Numbered from the stretch's first letter, positions 7,790-17,442 are shown. The stretch is DNA of 64,000 nt from Saprospiraceae bacterium (GCA_016714025.1 JADJOB010000001.1:496001-560000), one strand, 5' to 3'. Program-made: numbers and translations. The notes: generated by a model from the letters alone, not told the origin.

Positions 7790-10204
7790 ATGAAGTCATT
7801 TTATAAACTATTCATCTTCTTTTTTTCAATTACTGGCATTGTAGCAAATGCACAACACATTCAATTTTTGAATGCACAGAACATGCACCCAATCCCACAG
7901 GTTCATATTAAACTAGAACCCGGATTGCAAGAACTCACATCAGATCCAAGTGGTATTCTAAGTATATCCAATGATCTAGAATTTACAAGGATTCATTGCA
8001 TGCACCCGGACTTTGAAAGTTTATTCCTTTCAAAAGAAGAACTTGCACAAAATGGGTTTGTCGTTTTACTAAAATCCAGAACAAATCTTTTGGACGAGGT
8101 TTTGGTGGCCGCAACCAGAACGGATCGAACCCGTTCGGATTTATCTGTGCAAACCTTGCAACTGAAACGTTCTGAAATAGATTTTCAGTTACCTTCTACT
8201 ACAGCAGATCTTCTTGAATCAACCGGATCGATTATGGTTCAAAAAAGTCAGCAAGGCGGTGGCAGTCCGGTCATGCGGGGATTTGAAGCCAATAAAATAT
8301 TATTGGTTATTGATGGCGTCCGTATGAACAATGCCATTTATCGGGGCGGACATCTTCAAAATATTATCACAGTGGATCCATTGCTTTTAGAAAAAGCAGA
8401 ACTTGTTTTTGGACCTTCTTCAGTTATTTATGGAAGCGATGCTTTGGGCGGAGTCATTCATCTGATTACCCGAAATGCACAATTTAGAAATCAAACCAAT
8501 TCGATGATTTCAGGAAATGCCCTGGTAAAATATGCAACAGCAAATCAAGAAAAAACGACCAGTCTCGGCTTGAATCTTACTTCTGGAAAATGGGCTTCCT
8601 ATACTGGTTTTGGCTATTCTGATTTTGGTGATTTAAGACAAGGAGCCGTTCGGGATCCGTTTTATGGAAATTGGGGAAAACGCCTGTCGTATGCAGAACG
8701 AATTAATGGACGGGACAGTATGATAGTAAATGACAATCCAAGCATACAAAAACAAAGCGGCTATACACAGTATAATTTCCTTCAAAAAATTGCATGGAAA
8801 CCAACTGAAACCACACAACATAAATTAAACATCCAATGGTCGAGTTCTTCAGATATTCCAAGATATGATCGTTTGACAGAAACGGACGGCAATGGAATTT
8901 TACGAAGTGCTGAATGGTATTATGGTCCGCAAGACAGACTATTAATTGCATATCAACTTAATAAATCGGGTAATTATAAATTCTTTGATGAGGTTCAACT
9001 AATCCCTGCATTTCAAAAAATTGAAGAAAGCCGTCATAATAGGAATTTTAACAGCAATAATTTAAATCATCGAATCGAACAAGTTACCATCGGAAGCATC
9101 AATTTGGATTTTACTAAAAACTGGAAACGTCAGATTTTTCAATACGGATTGGAAAGCAATTTCAATGACGTAAAATCTACCGCCAACAGACAGAACATCC
9201 AATCGGGTGTAATTACTGGTCTGGATACCCGGTATCCGGATGGGGGTTCTCAAACGAGTCATCATGGGCTTTATGTGTCTCATCAATGGAAACCCGTTGA
9301 ACGGTTGATTGTACATTCCGGATTGCGATTTAATTATTACACACTTCAATCTGAATTTAAGGACAGCAGTTTTTTTCACCTGCCATTTAATACTGTTGAA
9401 CAAAAACATACGGCCTTCAATGGTAGTTTTGGTATTGTTTACAAACCATGTAATAAATTTCAGCTACAGGCAAATCTATCCAGTGGATTTCGATCTCCCA
9501 ATGTAGATGACCTGGTTAAAGTGTTTGAATCCAGTGCAGGTCGTTTAATTGTACCCAATCCGGATCTAACACCAGAACAAGTAGTAAGTCTCGATCTGGG
9601 AATCCGTAAAGAATTCATGAAAGGGAGCAGCTTTACTGTGAATGGATTTTATACCTGGTACCAGGATGTAATAACTGTACAAAGTGCACAATACAATGGT
9701 CAGGATAGCATCGATTATCTGGGTACGCTCAGTAAAGTTTTTACGCAAGCCAATGCCGGGAAAGCATTTATTTATGGAATGAATGGAGCTTTAAATTTAA
9801 AACTGAGCAATCAATGGAATTTTAGTTCGGTACTCAATTATTCTTTTGGGCGCATCAAAACCGACACAACAGATTATCCATTGGATCACATTTCACCACT
9901 CACGGGAAAAACTGCATTGACCTGGAAAAATCACAAATGGAGTGTTGAAGCTGCGGCGATGTACAATGGATGGAAACGACTTAAAAATTACAATAAGATC
10001 GGAGAGGATAATTTAATTTATGCTTCCAGTTATGGCAGTCCATCCTGGACCATCCTCCATATCAATGCTCAATACGCGCTTACTGAAAAATTGAATATTC
10101 AATTAGGATTGGAAAATATTTTGGATACGTATTACCGGGTTTTTTCCTCCGGAATCAGTGGAGCCGGAAGGAATCTGGTTGTAGCTTGCCGATATAAAAT
10201 ATAA
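7790..10204 (+). CDS. TonB-dependent outer-membrane receptor, hemoglobin/heme type
   Basis: Gated 22-strand beta-barrel receptor of the outer membrane. The 804-residue protein has a signal peptide ending near NAQ (about residue 22). A divergent carboxypeptidase-regulatory-like domain (about 23-95) comes next. The plug holds GGGSPVMRGFEANKILLVID and VRMNNAIYRGGHLQNI, a pattern seen in TonB-dependent hemoglobin/transferrin-type receptors, then EKAELVFGPSSVIYGSDALGG. The barrel follows, with the usual terminal Phe/aromatic-rich strand (NLVVACRYKI). Substrate is inferred from plug similarity; a siderophore or another heme source cannot be excluded. A strong terminator follows the gene. Confidence 0.85.
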   Translation: MKSFYKLFIFFFSITGIVANAQHIQFLNAQNMHPIPQVHIKLEPGLQELTSDPSGILSISNDLEFTRIHCMHPDFESLFLSKEELAQNGFVVLLKSRTNLLDEVLVAATRTDRTRSDLSVQTLQLKRSEIDFQLPSTTADLLESTGSIMVQKSQQGGGSPVMRGFEANKILLVIDGVRMNNAIYRGGHLQNIITVDPLLLEKAELVFGPSSVIYGSDALGGVIHLITRNAQFRNQTNSMISGNALVKYATANQEKTTSLGLNLTSGKWASYTGFGYSDFGDLRQGAVRDPFYGNWGKRLSYAERINGRDSMIVNDNPSIQKQSGYTQYNFLQKIAWKPTETTQHKLNIQWSSSSDIPRYDRLTETDGNGILRSAEWYYGPQDRLLIAYQLNKSGNYKFFDEVQLIPAFQKIEESRHNRNFNSNNLNHRIEQVTIGSINLDFTKNWKRQIFQYGLESNFNDVKSTANRQNIQSGVITGLDTRYPDGGSQTSHHGLYVSHQWKPVERLIVHSGLRFNYYTLQSEFKDSSFFHLPFNTVEQKHTAFNGSFGIVYKPCNKFQLQANLSSGFRSPNVDDLVKVFESSAGRLIVPNPDLTPEQVVSLDLGIRKEFMKGSSFTVNGFYTWYQDVITVQSAQYNGQDSIDYLGTLSKVFTQANAGKAFIYGMNGALNLKLSNQWNFSSVLNYSFGRIKTDTTDYPLDHISPLTGKTALTWKNHKWSVEAAAMYNGWKRLKNYNKIGEDNLIYASSYGSPSWTILHINAQYALTEKLNIQLGLENILDTYYRVFSSGISGAGRNLVVACRYKI

Positions 10205-10281
10205 GTGCCTATTATTATTCCTCCCCAAATCAATATTTAGGTTTTAAAAGGGATTGGAGCAAGCTAAATTAAAATCATTGA

Positions 10282-10316
10282 AACGGCCTGTAAGAATTTG
10301 CAGGCCGTTTTTTTTA
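10282..10316 (+). terminator. rho-independent terminator after the TonB receptor
   Basis: A perfect 9-bp stem, AACGGCCTG (10282-10290) paired with CAGGCCGTT (10301-10309), has a 10-nt loop and runs into a tract of eight T. It ends the transcript of the TonB receptor. Confidence 0.9.
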
Positions 10317-10363
10317 CTTGTTTTTAATAAAATGAGCCTATTTTTAATCTAAAATTAAAGCTT

Positions 10364-10798
10364 ATGAAAATTTACATTGCAATGACCTGGGCTTCTATTG
10401 TCTGCTTATTTTTAACTGCCGCATTGCACAGCATTAGTTTGTTTGTAGCACCTCAGGGAACCAATGATATAGAAAAACAATTTGTTGAAACCATGACCCA
10501 GTATCAAATGGATATGGGCGCAGGTTTTCACCGGACCTTTGCTCAGATATTTACATCTCTGAGCGCTTGTTTTAGTTTGTTGTGTCTTTTTGGTTCAATC
10601 CTATTGTGGCATTTGTTAAAGCATCAAACGGCAAAGAATGTCATGACTGGAATTATAAATATCTTCCTACTAATCTTTGGAATCTTGGCAGTATTAATGT
10701 GGGTGTTTACTTTTTTGCCTCCTATCATTTGTACTAGTTTATCATTTATATTTTTAATAGGTACCCGTTGGAGTTTGGAAAAAATGAATACTGAATAA
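10364..10798 (+). CDS. small four-helix membrane protein of unknown function
   Basis: A 144-residue protein with four predicted membrane helices (about 5-30, 66-86, 94-114 and 117-134). The loop after helix 1 carries an amphipathic segment (NDIEKQFVETMTQYQMDMG) that ends in a GFHRTF motif before helix 2. No catalytic motif is visible and I do not recognise the family with confidence. It resembles small four-helix proteins of unknown function that are scattered across bacteria. It stands alone between a terminator and the surface-protein genes. Confidence 0.7.
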   Translation: MKIYIAMTWASIVCLFLTAALHSISLFVAPQGTNDIEKQFVETMTQYQMDMGAGFHRTFAQIFTSLSACFSLLCLFGSILLWHLLKHQTAKNVMTGIINIFLLIFGILAVLMWVFTFLPPIICTSLSFIFLIGTRWSLEKMNTE

Positions 10799-10897
10799 AA
10801 CTTCCATTTTTGCAAATGCTAAATAGTTGCCATTACAATTGATAAGAGTGTCAGGGTGCTGGTTTTGAATTTTCATTTATTATTCAGATCTAAATTG

Positions 10898-10905
10898 TAT
10901 ATTTG
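10898..10905 (+). promoter_or_regulatory. possible -7 box for the phase-variable surface gene
   Basis: TATATTTG fits the TAnnTTTG -7 consensus and lies 33 bp before the ATG at 10939. No convincing -33 TTG occurs at 19-20 bp spacing, so this is a tentative call. Confidence 0.4.
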
Positions 10906-10938
10906 GTAGTTCTATTTAACCAACATAAATATTGCAAT

Positions 10939-11073
10939 ATGAAATACTCTTCAATCATTCAACCAATTATTCGATTTTTTTCGAAATTAAATATTAACAA
11001 TTTGAGGGGGGGGGGGGATATTATTCTGAATCACATAGACAAATTGCTTTATTTCCAATTATTATTTTCTTGA
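10939..11073 (+). other. upstream reading frame that would supply the signal peptide
   Basis: An ATG at 10939 opens a 44-codon frame (MKYSSIIQPIIRFFSK...) that enters the 12-G run and stops at the TGA at 11071-11073 in the given sequence. With one extra G (13) or two fewer (10), this frame joins the long frame at 11070-13283. The junction then encodes RQIALFPIIIFLTQM followed by LTPPMMAQSSD, a normal signal peptide with a cleavage site after MAQ. As assembled, neither frame alone makes an exported protein. Confidence 0.7.
11006..11017 (+). repeat. 12-base poly-G tract at a surface-gene start
   Basis: Twelve consecutive G residues lie between codon 23 of the upstream frame and the signal-peptide core of the downstream frame. 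Such a run is exceptional in this AT-rich sequence. Poly-G tracts inside 5' coding ends are classic slipped-strand switches, but they are also a frequent site of sequencing error. Confidence 0.9.
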
Positions 11074-13283
11074 CTCAAATGTTAACTCCTCCCATGATGG
11101 CTCAAAGTTCGGATACATTAGTCTGCGATAATGGTGGGTTTGAATCGGATTTTGTATATTATTCTGGTGCTACAACTGTATTTGATACCATAATAAATGG
11201 TTGTACTCCATATAATAATGGCAATTCAGTTATTTGGAATGTATCATCATTACCTGCTTTCCGAGGATTTAAAATTGTAACGAATGGTCTGGATAGTTTA
11301 GTAGGAATAAACCGTACCAAGTTTGGAAATAAAGCATTATTATTAAATGACCGATATAGCCAAACGGGAGATAATTGCCAACACACAAACGGTGGCGTAT
11401 ATAAGATAATTAAACGGTTTAAAGTAACGGAAGAAAATAGAGATTTTACCGTTTGGTTTGCAGTAGTCCTTGAAAATCCAACCTCTGGCCATTTTAATGA
11501 ACAACCTTGGTTTAATATTAAATGTGACCGAGCTCCGGCAAGTGAATTATGTTTTGATGCTAATATTTTAAAAAAATGCGGTAATGTTTATAGCGATACA
11601 GTACACTATTGCACATTTGATACAATCAATGTTTTAGATTGGTCTTGTCACAGGATTAAAATTCCCAAAAATATAGTAGATAGTATTGCCACTCTTGAAA
11701 TAATTGCAGGTGATTGTGGACAATCTATACATTTTGGCTATGCTTATATTGACGGCATTTGTGAAGATTGTACTTCAAACGCATTGGGTTCAGCTACTCT
11801 TTATGATCAGGATCTGGATGGTAGTGGATTGGGAATTGCTTATAATGGTTGTTTAGATACGATTACTTTTTGTAGAAGTTATACCCTTCCTACAATATGC
11901 GGAAACTGGAGAATTGATTCTATAAGAGCTCCTGGTTATACCCTATTTAATATTCATATTGACACCTCAAATCATACATTTTGTTTTGATATACCACTCT
12001 ATGTTTTTACGGAAGAATGCAAAGATCTATATGCCGCTATTTATTTTAATTCTACATTCTCGCATCCACCTCCTGTGCTAAGCAATTCCATTGCAATTTG
12101 TCCCGGTGATTATGAAAAATATCAAGTTGATGTGTATACTGGTATTTGTCAAAATAATGCAACAGATGACTTATTATCTTACGATTATTACTATGTACAA
12201 GTTGATTTAACCAATTTACACGGTGATACCTTTACAGTCGAAAGACAATTGGATGATCCGTATCCAAATGAATCCGGGCACTCCGTTATTAAAACCGGTA
12301 ACGGCGATGGTACGTATAATTTAGGGCCCTTTTTTATTCAGGAAGGAAGCTGGATGTTGACAATAAAATTTGAGGATTGCATAGACACATTTTACATAAC
12401 ACCCCCAGACTTTTGTTCTGCCTGTCTCAAATTTAGAAAAACAAGTGTTAGTAATATTACTTGCAATGATCATGGTACGTACAGTGTTGCAGATGATACT
12501 TGGACATTTGATTTATTTATTCCGGGAAATCCTTCCCTAAATTATAAAGTAAATGGTGCTCCTTATTCTTATAACTCAAATCACACAATTAATGTAGGAA
12601 TAATTACTAAAGAATGCATACTTGTTCTACTTAAAGATGAAAATATAGTGAATCAAATTTGTGAATCAAAGCTTATCATTTGCCCACCTAAACCATGTTC
12701 AAATGAAACACAATGCGAGCTTGAAGTGTCTCTGAAAGAAATTTCATGCAATGAAGAAGGAGATGAATTTTACCTAGAACTTGACAGTGCCAATGTAGGA
12801 TCCGGTTATTTATGCTATACTAGTTTTGCATTTAACGATCCAGGGAATACTAGCAATTTTAATTATTATCACGGTAATTTTGGTAATCCGTTAGGTCCTT
12901 TTAATAGCTCCATTTACATAATTCTTTCTATTTGTAGCACGTCTTCTTGCGACTGCGAATCAAGTTGCTTTAAGGTAATTTATTTTCCAAAACCTGATTG
13001 CGAAAACCTTGATTATCGAACTTTTCATACAAATTATAAAATTTTCAAGGATCCCGACTTAAATATATTACCAAACCCAACTTCCTTAACTGAATTCTCA
13101 ATAATTTCATCTATGAAAGAAACGTATTTTGAATTATATAATTCTTCAATGATATTATTGAAGAAAACTAAATTCCATGGCACATCTTACAATGTTAACA
13201 ATATTAATATTCCAGGAATTTACATAATAAAATATTTAGATACTAAAGGCTGCTTCAAATATATTAAGTTAATGAAATTATAA
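11070..13283 (+). CDS. large secreted surface protein with T9SS type A tail (signal peptide out of frame)
   Basis: The 737-codon frame encodes a cysteine-rich secreted protein of unknown binding function. The N-terminal part (CDNGGFESDFVYYSG) looks like the carbohydrate-binding or jelly-roll-like domains that open many Bacteroidota surface proteins. Several modules with spaced Cys pairs follow. A type A T9SS sorting domain ends it (about 660-737, ILPNPTS then IPGIYIIKYLDTKG). The only start in this frame is the TTG at 11070, inside the hydrophobic core of a signal peptide whose beginning is in another frame upstream of the poly-G run. The true protein is probably about 781 residues, starting at 10939 when the tract has 13 G. 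The region is markedly AT-rich and uses many ATA, TTA and AAT codons. Confidence 0.75.
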   Translation: MTQMLTPPMMAQSSDTLVCDNGGFESDFVYYSGATTVFDTIINGCTPYNNGNSVIWNVSSLPAFRGFKIVTNGLDSLVGINRTKFGNKALLLNDRYSQTGDNCQHTNGGVYKIIKRFKVTEENRDFTVWFAVVLENPTSGHFNEQPWFNIKCDRAPASELCFDANILKKCGNVYSDTVHYCTFDTINVLDWSCHRIKIPKNIVDSIATLEIIAGDCGQSIHFGYAYIDGICEDCTSNALGSATLYDQDLDGSGLGIAYNGCLDTITFCRSYTLPTICGNWRIDSIRAPGYTLFNIHIDTSNHTFCFDIPLYVFTEECKDLYAAIYFNSTFSHPPPVLSNSIAICPGDYEKYQVDVYTGICQNNATDDLLSYDYYYVQVDLTNLHGDTFTVERQLDDPYPNESGHSVIKTGNGDGTYNLGPFFIQEGSWMLTIKFEDCIDTFYITPPDFCSACLKFRKTSVSNITCNDHGTYSVADDTWTFDLFIPGNPSLNYKVNGAPYSYNSNHTINVGIITKECILVLLKDENIVNQICESKLIICPPKPCSNETQCELEVSLKEISCNEEGDEFYLELDSANVGSGYLCYTSFAFNDPGNTSNFNYYHGNFGNPLGPFNSSIYIILSICSTSSCDCESSCFKVIYFPKPDCENLDYRTFHTNYKIFKDPDLNILPNPTSLTEFSIISSMKETYFELYNSSMILLKKTKFHGTSYNVNNINIPGIYIIKYLDTKGCFKYIKLMKL

Positions 13284-13335
13284 AATTTGTTTTAATTATT
13301 GGGTATTTTTTGAGTAAATAAAATAAATATATATT

Positions 13336-16300
13336 TTGATCACTAATTGTGTTCTAAGCAAATATATTAAGTTAGATTTCATTACTATCAACCTATCGAT
13401 TACCTATTTATACATTTTTATAATTCTTCAATCAAGCAATCTTTACGCACAGCAATTAAATTGTAATTGGTTTGATAGTAGTTTATGTAGTATTTTCTTA
13501 AACAAACATATAAATCTATTACCAATTGAAAAAAAATTAGAGTCTGAAGTAGATGTACAACTTTTTTCATCCCCAATTTTAGTAGACCTAAATAATGATT
13601 GCATTCCTGAAATTCTAGTAGGAGGCAAAGATGCAAATGAAATTTATATAATAAATTCAACTTCGGGAAAGATTATATCTAAAATAAGCACATTCTTTTT
13701 TAATTCAGATTCTCCGACCCCATTTGCTGTCGCAGATGTAGATAATGATGGGATTCCTGAAATAGTTGTTGCTATTACATGGTATTTTTCTATTCCAATA
13801 AATTATAGAGGAAAATTAATTTGTTATAACTTGGATGGCACTATAAAATGGGTTTCTAATGAAAGATATGATTTAAATCAGGCATTTCAAGAATCGGGTT
13901 CTCCCGCATTTGCAGATTTCAATCAAGATGGTTTTACAGAAGTTTATATTCATAATTCTATTTTTAATGCACAATCTGGATTCAAATTAATAGATGGAGG
14001 TAATTTCGGAATTGGAAAACAATCAATCTTTGATGCGTATTCAACTACAATTACGATCGCTGCACAATTAGATGACGAAACTAATGACCTAGAATTAGCT
14101 GCAGGCTACACTATTTATAAAATAAGTATATCTAATCTCAATGGAATTTCTGGTAATAGTATCATAGCAAATAATATACAAATTAATAATGAATACCGTG
14201 ATGGCTTTACTTCAATTGCAGATGTTGATCGTGATGGTGCTTTAGATGTTATCGTAACTAGTGCAGGCCTCAATGATGTTTTAATTTATTGTTATTCTTT
14301 GAAAAATGGTACTTTAATCAAATTAGCTAGCACTTCAATAACCGACCCAATTCATAGAATTGGTCCAGCAGTTATTGGTGATCTTACAGGAAATGGATTA
14401 GTTTCTATTGTATTTAATTGTCCAAATAAATTATACTGCTTTAAATATAATGGCACATTTATTTTACAAAAGGAATGGGAATTGAAAGTTGAAGATTTAT
14501 CTGGATTTTCTTGTCTGACTCTCTTTGACTTAGATAATGACAATAAAAAAGAAATTATTTACCGAGATGAAGGATATCTACGAATAATAGCCAGTGATGG
14601 AAATGTACCAACTCAAATTGCTATAATATTTTGTCCTGCATCTTCAATACAAGAAGGACCTATTTTAGGTGACTTAGATAATTCAAAAAAATCAAAAATT
14701 TGTGTCACTTGCTACAATTTTGATAGTACATATTATAAACTTTTTATCTTCGGTCCGCCCGATTCTTTACCCGGCTGGGCTCCTGCCCGTGGCATCTGGA
14801 ATCAATACAATTATCATGTTTTGAATATCAATGATGATCTGACCGTACCCCGTGTTCAAAAAAATAATGCTACCTATAAAAATGGTAAGTACAATAATTT
14901 TTATGTACAGGAGTCTTTAGTAGATTCCAATGGGTATTATAAAAGACCGGCTGCCAGTCTCTTTGGGATGATGGATTGCATTCAATATGATCCCATTACA
15001 GATCTTTATTCGGTTGACTTCAGTTTATTTAATAAAAAAAATGCATCTCATGCTGCGGACTCCGGTTTGTCTGTCGCCTTTTACAATGGCAATCCTGAAT
15101 TGGGAGCTCCCTTATTGGGGATCTACCATACCAGCCAAACTTTGGTTGCCGGTGATAGTTTGATAAATCTGGTTTTCCAATTTTCTGCCAGCGGTTTAAA
15201 GCATCTGTTTATGGTGATTAATACACAACGCAATGCTTCCGGTAGTTTTAATGATGCTGATTTTATTCTGAACGAATGTGATTACACTGATAATTTTTTT
15301 AGTACCCTTGAGCTGCCTTCAATTATAAAAACAGATACTTTTATTTGTCAAAACAGTTCCTTCCGCTTTTTTGATTCTACCCTTACAGTGCCGGGATTAC
15401 ATTTTCATTCTTTTATCAATAGTAAAGGATGTGATAGTATCGTTCATATATTAAGTTTAAAGCTCCGCGATACATCTCAGACTCATATTCAGGTTTTTGC
15501 ATGTGATTCTCTGATCTGGAATGGAATGCATTTAGATTCCAGCGGATTGTATTCACATGTACTTTCAAATCAATTTGGTTGTGACAGCAGCCTCATCCTG
15601 GATCTTCAACTTATGCATTCCAGTTTTTCCTCTTTAACTGCTACTGCTTGTGATTCCTTTTATTGGAATCAACAGTTTTATTTAAACAGCGGACAGTTTG
15701 TTGTTGCTACCACCAATTCGGTTGGCTGTGATAGCATGGCGGTTTTAAATCTGATCATTCATCAAGCGGATACCAGCTTCTCCACTCAAACGGCTTGTGA
15801 TTCATTCTTTTGGAATGGAAGCTGGCTTTATAAAACCGGTATCTATTCATTTAATTCCATTAATCAATTTAATTGTGATAGTCTGGTTGTGCTCGATTTA
15901 AAAATTGATTCGGTCATTCATTCGTTTCAATCCATTCAATCCTGTGATTCATTGATCTGGAACAACACCCTTTACAAGGCTTCCGGTCAATATCTATTCA
16001 ATACCCTGAGTACGCTTGGTTGTGACAGTATGGCTCATTTAGATTTACAACTCAATCATTCCAATCAATCCAATTTACGAGTTACTGCTTGTGATTCCTT
16101 TTTATGGAATGGTTTGTTTTATACTCAGGATGGTTTGTATTCTAAGCTAACACAAAATGCTGCAGGTTGCGACAGTCTGGCTTTCCTGGATCTTACAATC
16201 CATGCTGCCACGCGATCGTTGGATTCAATTACAAGTTGCAATTCTTACTTTTGGAATGACAGCAGCTATCATCAAAGCGGATTGTATACTTTTAAGTCTC

Positions 16301-17397
16301 ATAATGCTTATGGATGTGACAGTTTGGCTATGTTACAATTAGTTGTTTTACCTTCTGATTCGAGCATCTTCACTAAAACTGTTTGTGATTCATTAATTTG
16401 GAATGGTGCCAACCTTCAAGCTTCAGGTGATTATACATTTACTACAAAAAATAAATTGGGTTGTGACAGTACAATTTTTCTCAAACTATCAGTCAACCAT
16501 GCTTCCCGTTCAGACTTGAGTTTTTCCGTTTGTGATTCATTACTTTTTAATGGACAAATTTTACGTAATTCCGGTAATTATTTATTTAAACTTTTGAATG
16601 CTCAAGCTTGTGATTCCTTAGTATCAGTTCAACTCCATATCTTATCCGATTTTCATTCTGATACTGTAGAAGTTTGTGATTCATTGGTATGGCCGGTTAA
16701 CGGTAATTTATATACTCAATCCGGTATATATCAACAACATTTCATCAATCAGCATGCCTGCGATTCTTCGTTTCGTTTAAATCTATTAATACATCCCTCT
16801 TTCATACATATTGATTCTGTCAAGACTTGCGATCCCTTTTTATGGTTGCCCAAGCAACAACAGCTTTCCAGTTCGGGGGATTATGTTGCTATGTTTCAAT
16901 CTGTAGCTGGTTGTGATTCGATAATAAAACTTCATTTGGATATTCTACCAGACTATGAATTTACCGATTCGGTTTATACGCAGGAAGTTTTTACCTGGAA
17001 AGTCAATCAACAGCGTTATTCAGCTTCCGGAATATACAGACAGAATTTTCTATCCTCTTTAGGTTGTGATTCCATTCATTGGTTGGTCTTGACGATAAAT
17101 AAAGATCTTCAAATTTATTACCCCAATGTGATCAATACGTCCAGTCAGCAAAATGATCATTTCAACCTGTTTATTTTTGGTCAACAAGCAATCATTGACG
17201 ATTTGAGCATTTTTGATCGTTGGGGAAATTTAATTTGGCAAACTATCCAACTGGTTCCTAATGACACACAGCAAGGTTGGAATGGCAAATCCAATGAGCA
17301 ATTTGTATTACCGGGTGTTTATGTCTGGAATGCTCGTATTAAACTTCAGGATGGATCGGTAATTCTTAAATCCGGTGATTTGACGGTGGTACGGTAA
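13336..17397 (+). CDS. giant T9SS surface protein: FG-GAP-like repeats, twelve 49-residue CDS repeats, gliding-type C-terminal domain
   Basis: A 1353-residue protein predicted to be exported through T9SS. A hydrophobic segment (about 18-36) ends in NLYAQ, a likely cleavage site. The TTG at 13336 is the first usable start after an in-frame stop at 13324. Residues about 60-470 hold at least five FG-GAP/VCBS-like calcium loops (DLNNDCIPEI, DVDNDGIPEI, DFNQDGFTEV, DVDRDGALDV, DLDNDNKKEI). A PARGIWNQYNY block (about 480-500) precedes a spacer. Twelve tandem repeats of about 49 residues follow, each with CDS-x-x-WN near the start and GCDS in the middle. The last 90 residues are a gliding-motility-associated (type B, CHU_C-like) sorting domain (YYPNVI...FDRWGNLIWQ...GVYVWN). 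Function is probably adhesive. Base composition shifts sharply near 14750. Confidence 0.85.
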   Translation: MITNCVLSKYIKLDFITINLSITYLYIFIILQSSNLYAQQLNCNWFDSSLCSIFLNKHINLLPIEKKLESEVDVQLFSSPILVDLNNDCIPEILVGGKDANEIYIINSTSGKIISKISTFFFNSDSPTPFAVADVDNDGIPEIVVAITWYFSIPINYRGKLICYNLDGTIKWVSNERYDLNQAFQESGSPAFADFNQDGFTEVYIHNSIFNAQSGFKLIDGGNFGIGKQSIFDAYSTTITIAAQLDDETNDLELAAGYTIYKISISNLNGISGNSIIANNIQINNEYRDGFTSIADVDRDGALDVIVTSAGLNDVLIYCYSLKNGTLIKLASTSITDPIHRIGPAVIGDLTGNGLVSIVFNCPNKLYCFKYNGTFILQKEWELKVEDLSGFSCLTLFDLDNDNKKEIIYRDEGYLRIIASDGNVPTQIAIIFCPASSIQEGPILGDLDNSKKSKICVTCYNFDSTYYKLFIFGPPDSLPGWAPARGIWNQYNYHVLNINDDLTVPRVQKNNATYKNGKYNNFYVQESLVDSNGYYKRPAASLFGMMDCIQYDPITDLYSVDFSLFNKKNASHAADSGLSVAFYNGNPELGAPLLGIYHTSQTLVAGDSLINLVFQFSASGLKHLFMVINTQRNASGSFNDADFILNECDYTDNFFSTLELPSIIKTDTFICQNSSFRFFDSTLTVPGLHFHSFINSKGCDSIVHILSLKLRDTSQTHIQVFACDSLIWNGMHLDSSGLYSHVLSNQFGCDSSLILDLQLMHSSFSSLTATACDSFYWNQQFYLNSGQFVVATTNSVGCDSMAVLNLIIHQADTSFSTQTACDSFFWNGSWLYKTGIYSFNSINQFNCDSLVVLDLKIDSVIHSFQSIQSCDSLIWNNTLYKASGQYLFNTLSTLGCDSMAHLDLQLNHSNQSNLRVTACDSFLWNGLFYTQDGLYSKLTQNAAGCDSLAFLDLTIHAATRSLDSITSCNSYFWNDSSYHQSGLYTFKSHNAYGCDSLAMLQLVVLPSDSSIFTKTVCDSLIWNGANLQASGDYTFTTKNKLGCDSTIFLKLSVNHASRSDLSFSVCDSLLFNGQILRNSGNYLFKLLNAQACDSLVSVQLHILSDFHSDTVEVCDSLVWPVNGNLYTQSGIYQQHFINQHACDSSFRLNLLIHPSFIHIDSVKTCDPFLWLPKQQQLSSSGDYVAMFQSVAGCDSIIKLHLDILPDYEFTDSVYTQEVFTWKVNQQRYSASGIYRQNFLSSLGCDSIHWLVLTINKDLQIYYPNVINTSSQQNDHFNLFIFGQQAIIDDLSIFDRWGNLIWQTIQLVPNDTQQGWNGKSNEQFVLPGVYVWNARIKLQDGSVILKSGDLTVVR
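15332..17100 (+). repeat. twelve tandem ~147-bp coding repeats
   Basis: The repeats encode about 49 residues with the pattern (A/S/V)CDSxxWNGxxYxxSGxYxxxxxNxxGCDSxxxLxLxI. Ten are well conserved. The first (ICQNSSFRFF) and last (TQEVFTWKV) units are degenerate at the leading Cys but keep GCDS. DNA identity between units is modest, so they are old. Confidence 0.85.
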
Positions 17398-17442
17398 TTT
17401 TTATAACAAACAAATTGTATTTAGTCTAAGTACAAAAAAAAA

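Noticed and set aside
15332..17100. CRISPR-like or satellite array
   Set aside because: The 147-bp period is in frame and encodes a conserved 49-residue unit; there are no short identical repeats with unique spacers.
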